Shown here: positions 61,154 through 64,000 of the stretch, one piece after another
Layout of the letters: each line of letters opens with the position of its first letter
Position numbering within the stretch: position 1 is the first letter of the stretch
From: Dama dama
Taxonomy: Eukaryota > Chordata > Mammalia > Artiodactyla > Cervidae
Length of the DNA stretch: 64,000 bases
Assembly: GCF_033118175.1 (NCBI RefSeq)
Contig: NC_083701.1
Span: forward strand, 52,093,001-52,157,000
Direction: 5' to 3'
Made by a program: the position numbers and the translations under genes
The notes under the pieces: generated by a model
Told to the model about the DNA's origin: nothing
The model's database searches: none
What the model saw: only the letters and a program-made list of their open reading frames with translations

Positions 61154-61467
61154 TTTGAAAAAATATTTATCTGTTTGCATCCGTGCTGGATCTTTGTTGC
61201 TGCCTGGGCTTTTCTCTGGTTGTGGTTGGGGGGGGCTACTGTAGTTGTGGTTTGTGGGCTCCTCATTGGGGTGGCTTTTCTTGTTGCAGAACAGGGGCAC
61301 CAGGGTCCACGGGCTGCAGTAATTGCTGCTTGTGGGCGATAGAGTGCAGGCTCAGTAGGTACGGCACATGGCTTAGTTGCCCCATAGCATGTAGGATCTT
61401 CCCAGACCAGGGATCAAACCCATGTCCTCTGCATTGGCGGACTCTTCACCAGTGGACTGCTTCACCT
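61154..61467 (-). mobile_element. CHR-type SINE, antisense, nearly full length, with TSD
   Basis: CHR words: ctctggttgtggttgg, gtggcttttcttgttgcaga, ggcttagttgcc, gtaggatcttcccagaccag. The 10-base TSD gaagtagtac lies at 61144-61153 and 61468-61477. Frames on both strands (61183-61488, 60991-61266, 61061-61300) are products of the repeat. Confidence 0.9.
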
Positions 61468-61477
61468 GAAGTAGTAC

Positions 61478-64000
61478 GTTTTAAGTGATGTAAATCAATA
61501 CAATATTGAAAGGTATTCTTGAGGGCCAAGTATGTAAGTAGACTTCTTCTATGGTGTGACTTTTAAATTAGTGCTTGCTGTTCCAATACACATGATGATA
61601 TAAAGATGTTTAGATTTAGGTGAGGAAAAGGTTCATCCAAACAAGGTAGGAAAACATCCTTTGGTCAAGAGTGCTGTTAAAATTATTGTATGTTAATTCT
61701 GTAACAGCGTGAAGCATTCTGAAGTGAGTTCTTATAGAAGGAGGAAAAAAAAAACAAAAACCTGAAGATGGACAAGTAGGGTGTATATTCATAAAGAATA
61801 CCTAGAAACACATAGAAATATTTCCTATAGGATTGCATTGTGGATGGTTTGGAAACAGCAAAGACCTACATGGATTCCTTTGGAAGTGTGAAGCAACTTT
61901 ATGCTCTAATAGGCTGTGATGCATCTCCACTAAGGCTGATTCAGAAATTTCTAATACGTGAGGTCCTATGCAAAGTACAGTAGAGTATCATCCAGAGAAA
62001 GATAAAAATAGTTAAGTATTTCCAAAAATTCTCTAAAGAGTTAATAAATGGAAGAGGCTGGTAAGAAATTCCAGGTAATATTAATTCCATAATAATTTGG
62101 ATGAATTATGTTAACTGACAAAGTATCCAACTGTGGAACACCCAAAATTCTGGGCATAGTCTCACATCCCTTTTAGCTAAACTTGCAGTAAAGTAAGTGA
62201 AATGGTCACAGATCAAAAGCAAACCAGAATCAGGTTTCCAAACTGGAAAAATAATGTTTAGACCCCAGTGGATATAAGGTTCTTTGCCAAAACCCTCAGG
62301 ATTATGCTTTAATATTCACACAGAAAAGAAATGATCTTGGATGAACTAATGGTAGAGACTTTTTTGTCAGTATGAACCTTCAATGGACAGAGCTCAATGA
62401 AAGAGTGAGCAGAAAAATCTTGGCACTCTGAGAAAGGGAGATGACCTTTTCAAACTCAGATCTATAAAGAAGAAAAAATGCTGGCAATGAAAGATTCCTC
62501 TAGACATCTGTAATTTTTATGCTGCATTCACACTGGTGTGAGGTTTAATATTATTCTACCTGAGTGGTCTATCTGAGAAACTAAAGTGGTTTCAGATTGG
62601 TAGCAAGCACATACACCTAAGTAATGCAAGAGCAAATCCTCTCTAGAAGAACACAGATCTGTTTAAGCCCCTATGATCCCTGACATTAACATCAAATGTG
62701 AGTTCATAGTAAAAGATTTTAAAACATGGAGAAACAAGTTACTGTAAACAGGACAAAGGGGATTCAGTCTGCAAGGAGTTTAGATGTTAGAATTTCCACG
62801 TATGGATGGTAGAATATGAGTTAAAGTATGGAAAAAAAAAATATATATATACAAGGCAGATACTAATAATGAGAAAAAGAGATATTGTGGGTAAAGGCAT
62901 TAAAAGGAATATAGAGAGTGCCTGCTTAATGAAAAAGAGTTTAATACAGTAAGAAACTACATTTAAAACTTCACCAAAAAGCATACTACAATTTAAAATT
63001 TTATAAAGCATAAAAAATAACCACAAATTATGTAAGAAAAAACTTTGCAAAAGAATACAAAAATTGACAAATCCACCTTCATGTGTGGCAATTTAAAATT
63101 TTCTCTGGAACTATTGGTAGAATAAATAGCTTAGTAAGGATCAAAGGATTTTAAAAATATTTAATTAATGAACTTGCTCTAAAGACATATACATATATAC
63201 TTATACAATAAAATAAACTTATTTTCAAGCACGTAATAATCAAGAACGGACTGACCCTTAGTTGAAAGGATACGAAACCACAATTTTATAACTATAATAA
63301 CATTAGTTTGGAAATTAATTTAAAATTTAAAGAACTATTTAAAAGGAGTAATTTAAATTTATGTTCATATAAATGAGAATAAAAGGACTAAGAGGTGATG
63401 ACTAAAAGAGCCAACCTAATAATTTAGAAAGGCCAACATAGCAAATGAAAGAAAATAGAGGGATAAAAGATAAAAATAAGACCAGGATTGTTTATTGGCT
63501 CTTTGACATTAATTATTTTGAAAAAATTAATATATATATTATATATATACTCACAAATATGTATTTGATATATAGAAAAAGAAAACAGTGACATAGTGAC
63601 AGCTACAGAATGACATAGCTACAAATGAAGGACAGATTAAAAGACACTGAAAGAAAAATAGAAACGTGATGTTGCCTGTAAATTTAAAAATTTAAACTAG
63701 CAACCTAATTTTAGATTGATAGATTGTCAAGCATTTTCAAGAAGAAATAGCAAGATTATTTTAAGACTTTTGAATTCATATAATTGAAAAATGATGCTTA
63801 TATAGAAATTGACTCATTGGTTAAAAATTGTCATGGATAGCATCTAAGGAAACTAAGTGAAAATGTATACATGACAATATTAAGAGAAGAAAATGTGAGT
63901 TAAACATTGGGCACCAAGGTGATATATCATGTATCAGCATCTGTGAAGAGGAAGTAGCAGGAAAAGTAGACTTCTGATGAGCTTAATAACTGGAGACCTT
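61478..64000. other. No gene or repeat recognised
   Basis: AT-rich DNA to the right edge. TA-rich runs near 62839-62851 and 63528-63548. The minus frame at 62787-63050 is low-complexity. Confidence 0.4.

Overview
This window is intergenic, repeat-rich mammalian DNA from a ruminant, most likely a bovid. The diagnosis rests on many copies of the BovB (RTE-type) LINE, on tRNA-derived Bov-tA SINEs that share its 3' end, on cetartiodactyl CHR-type SINEs, and on L1, MIR, MaLR and hAT remnants found across mammals. The background is AT-rich. I see no intact protein-coding gene of the host. Nearly every long reading frame is a piece of a transposable element.

Layout. 1-559 is an antisense BovB 5' region that folds back on itself. 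2462-4257 is a 5'-truncated BovB with target-site duplications (TSDs). 5.0-13.2 kb holds a cluster of Bov-tA SINEs, two BovB 3' pieces, and old hAT and MIR remnants. 13744-17755 is a nearly complete BovB whose 5' part is inverted. 18396-19962 is a GC-rich island that I identify as a retrocopy of the 3' end of SLC29A4 (PMAT/ENT4), on the minus strand, still carrying one intron. 22.3-22.8 kb is an almost pure A+T block. 24512-25008 is a probable solo LTR. 25.3-26.9 kb is an L1 carrying a SINE. 27.8-28.8 kb is a tail-to-tail pair of BovB copies. 33.0-35.1 kb is a nest: a BovB split by a 1.3-kb solo LTR and by a short L1. 36.9-37.7 kb is an internal BovB fragment. 38.7-50.9 kb is mostly unassigned sequence with MIR, MLT1, L1, BovB and SINE pieces and a poly(A)-only insertion. 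56.3-57.0 kb is an isolated CpG-containing block with promoter-like motifs, directly next to a degraded ERVL-type pol fragment (57.05-57.7 kb). The rest to 64 kb is unassigned apart from two SINEs.

The elements do not form a pathway or operon. What ties them together is LINE-driven retrotransposition, which explains the TSDs, poly(A) tails, 5' truncations, inversions and the SLC29A4 retrocopy. Family names rest on my recall of repeat consensus sequences and gene products. TSDs, motifs and junctions were read directly from the sequence.
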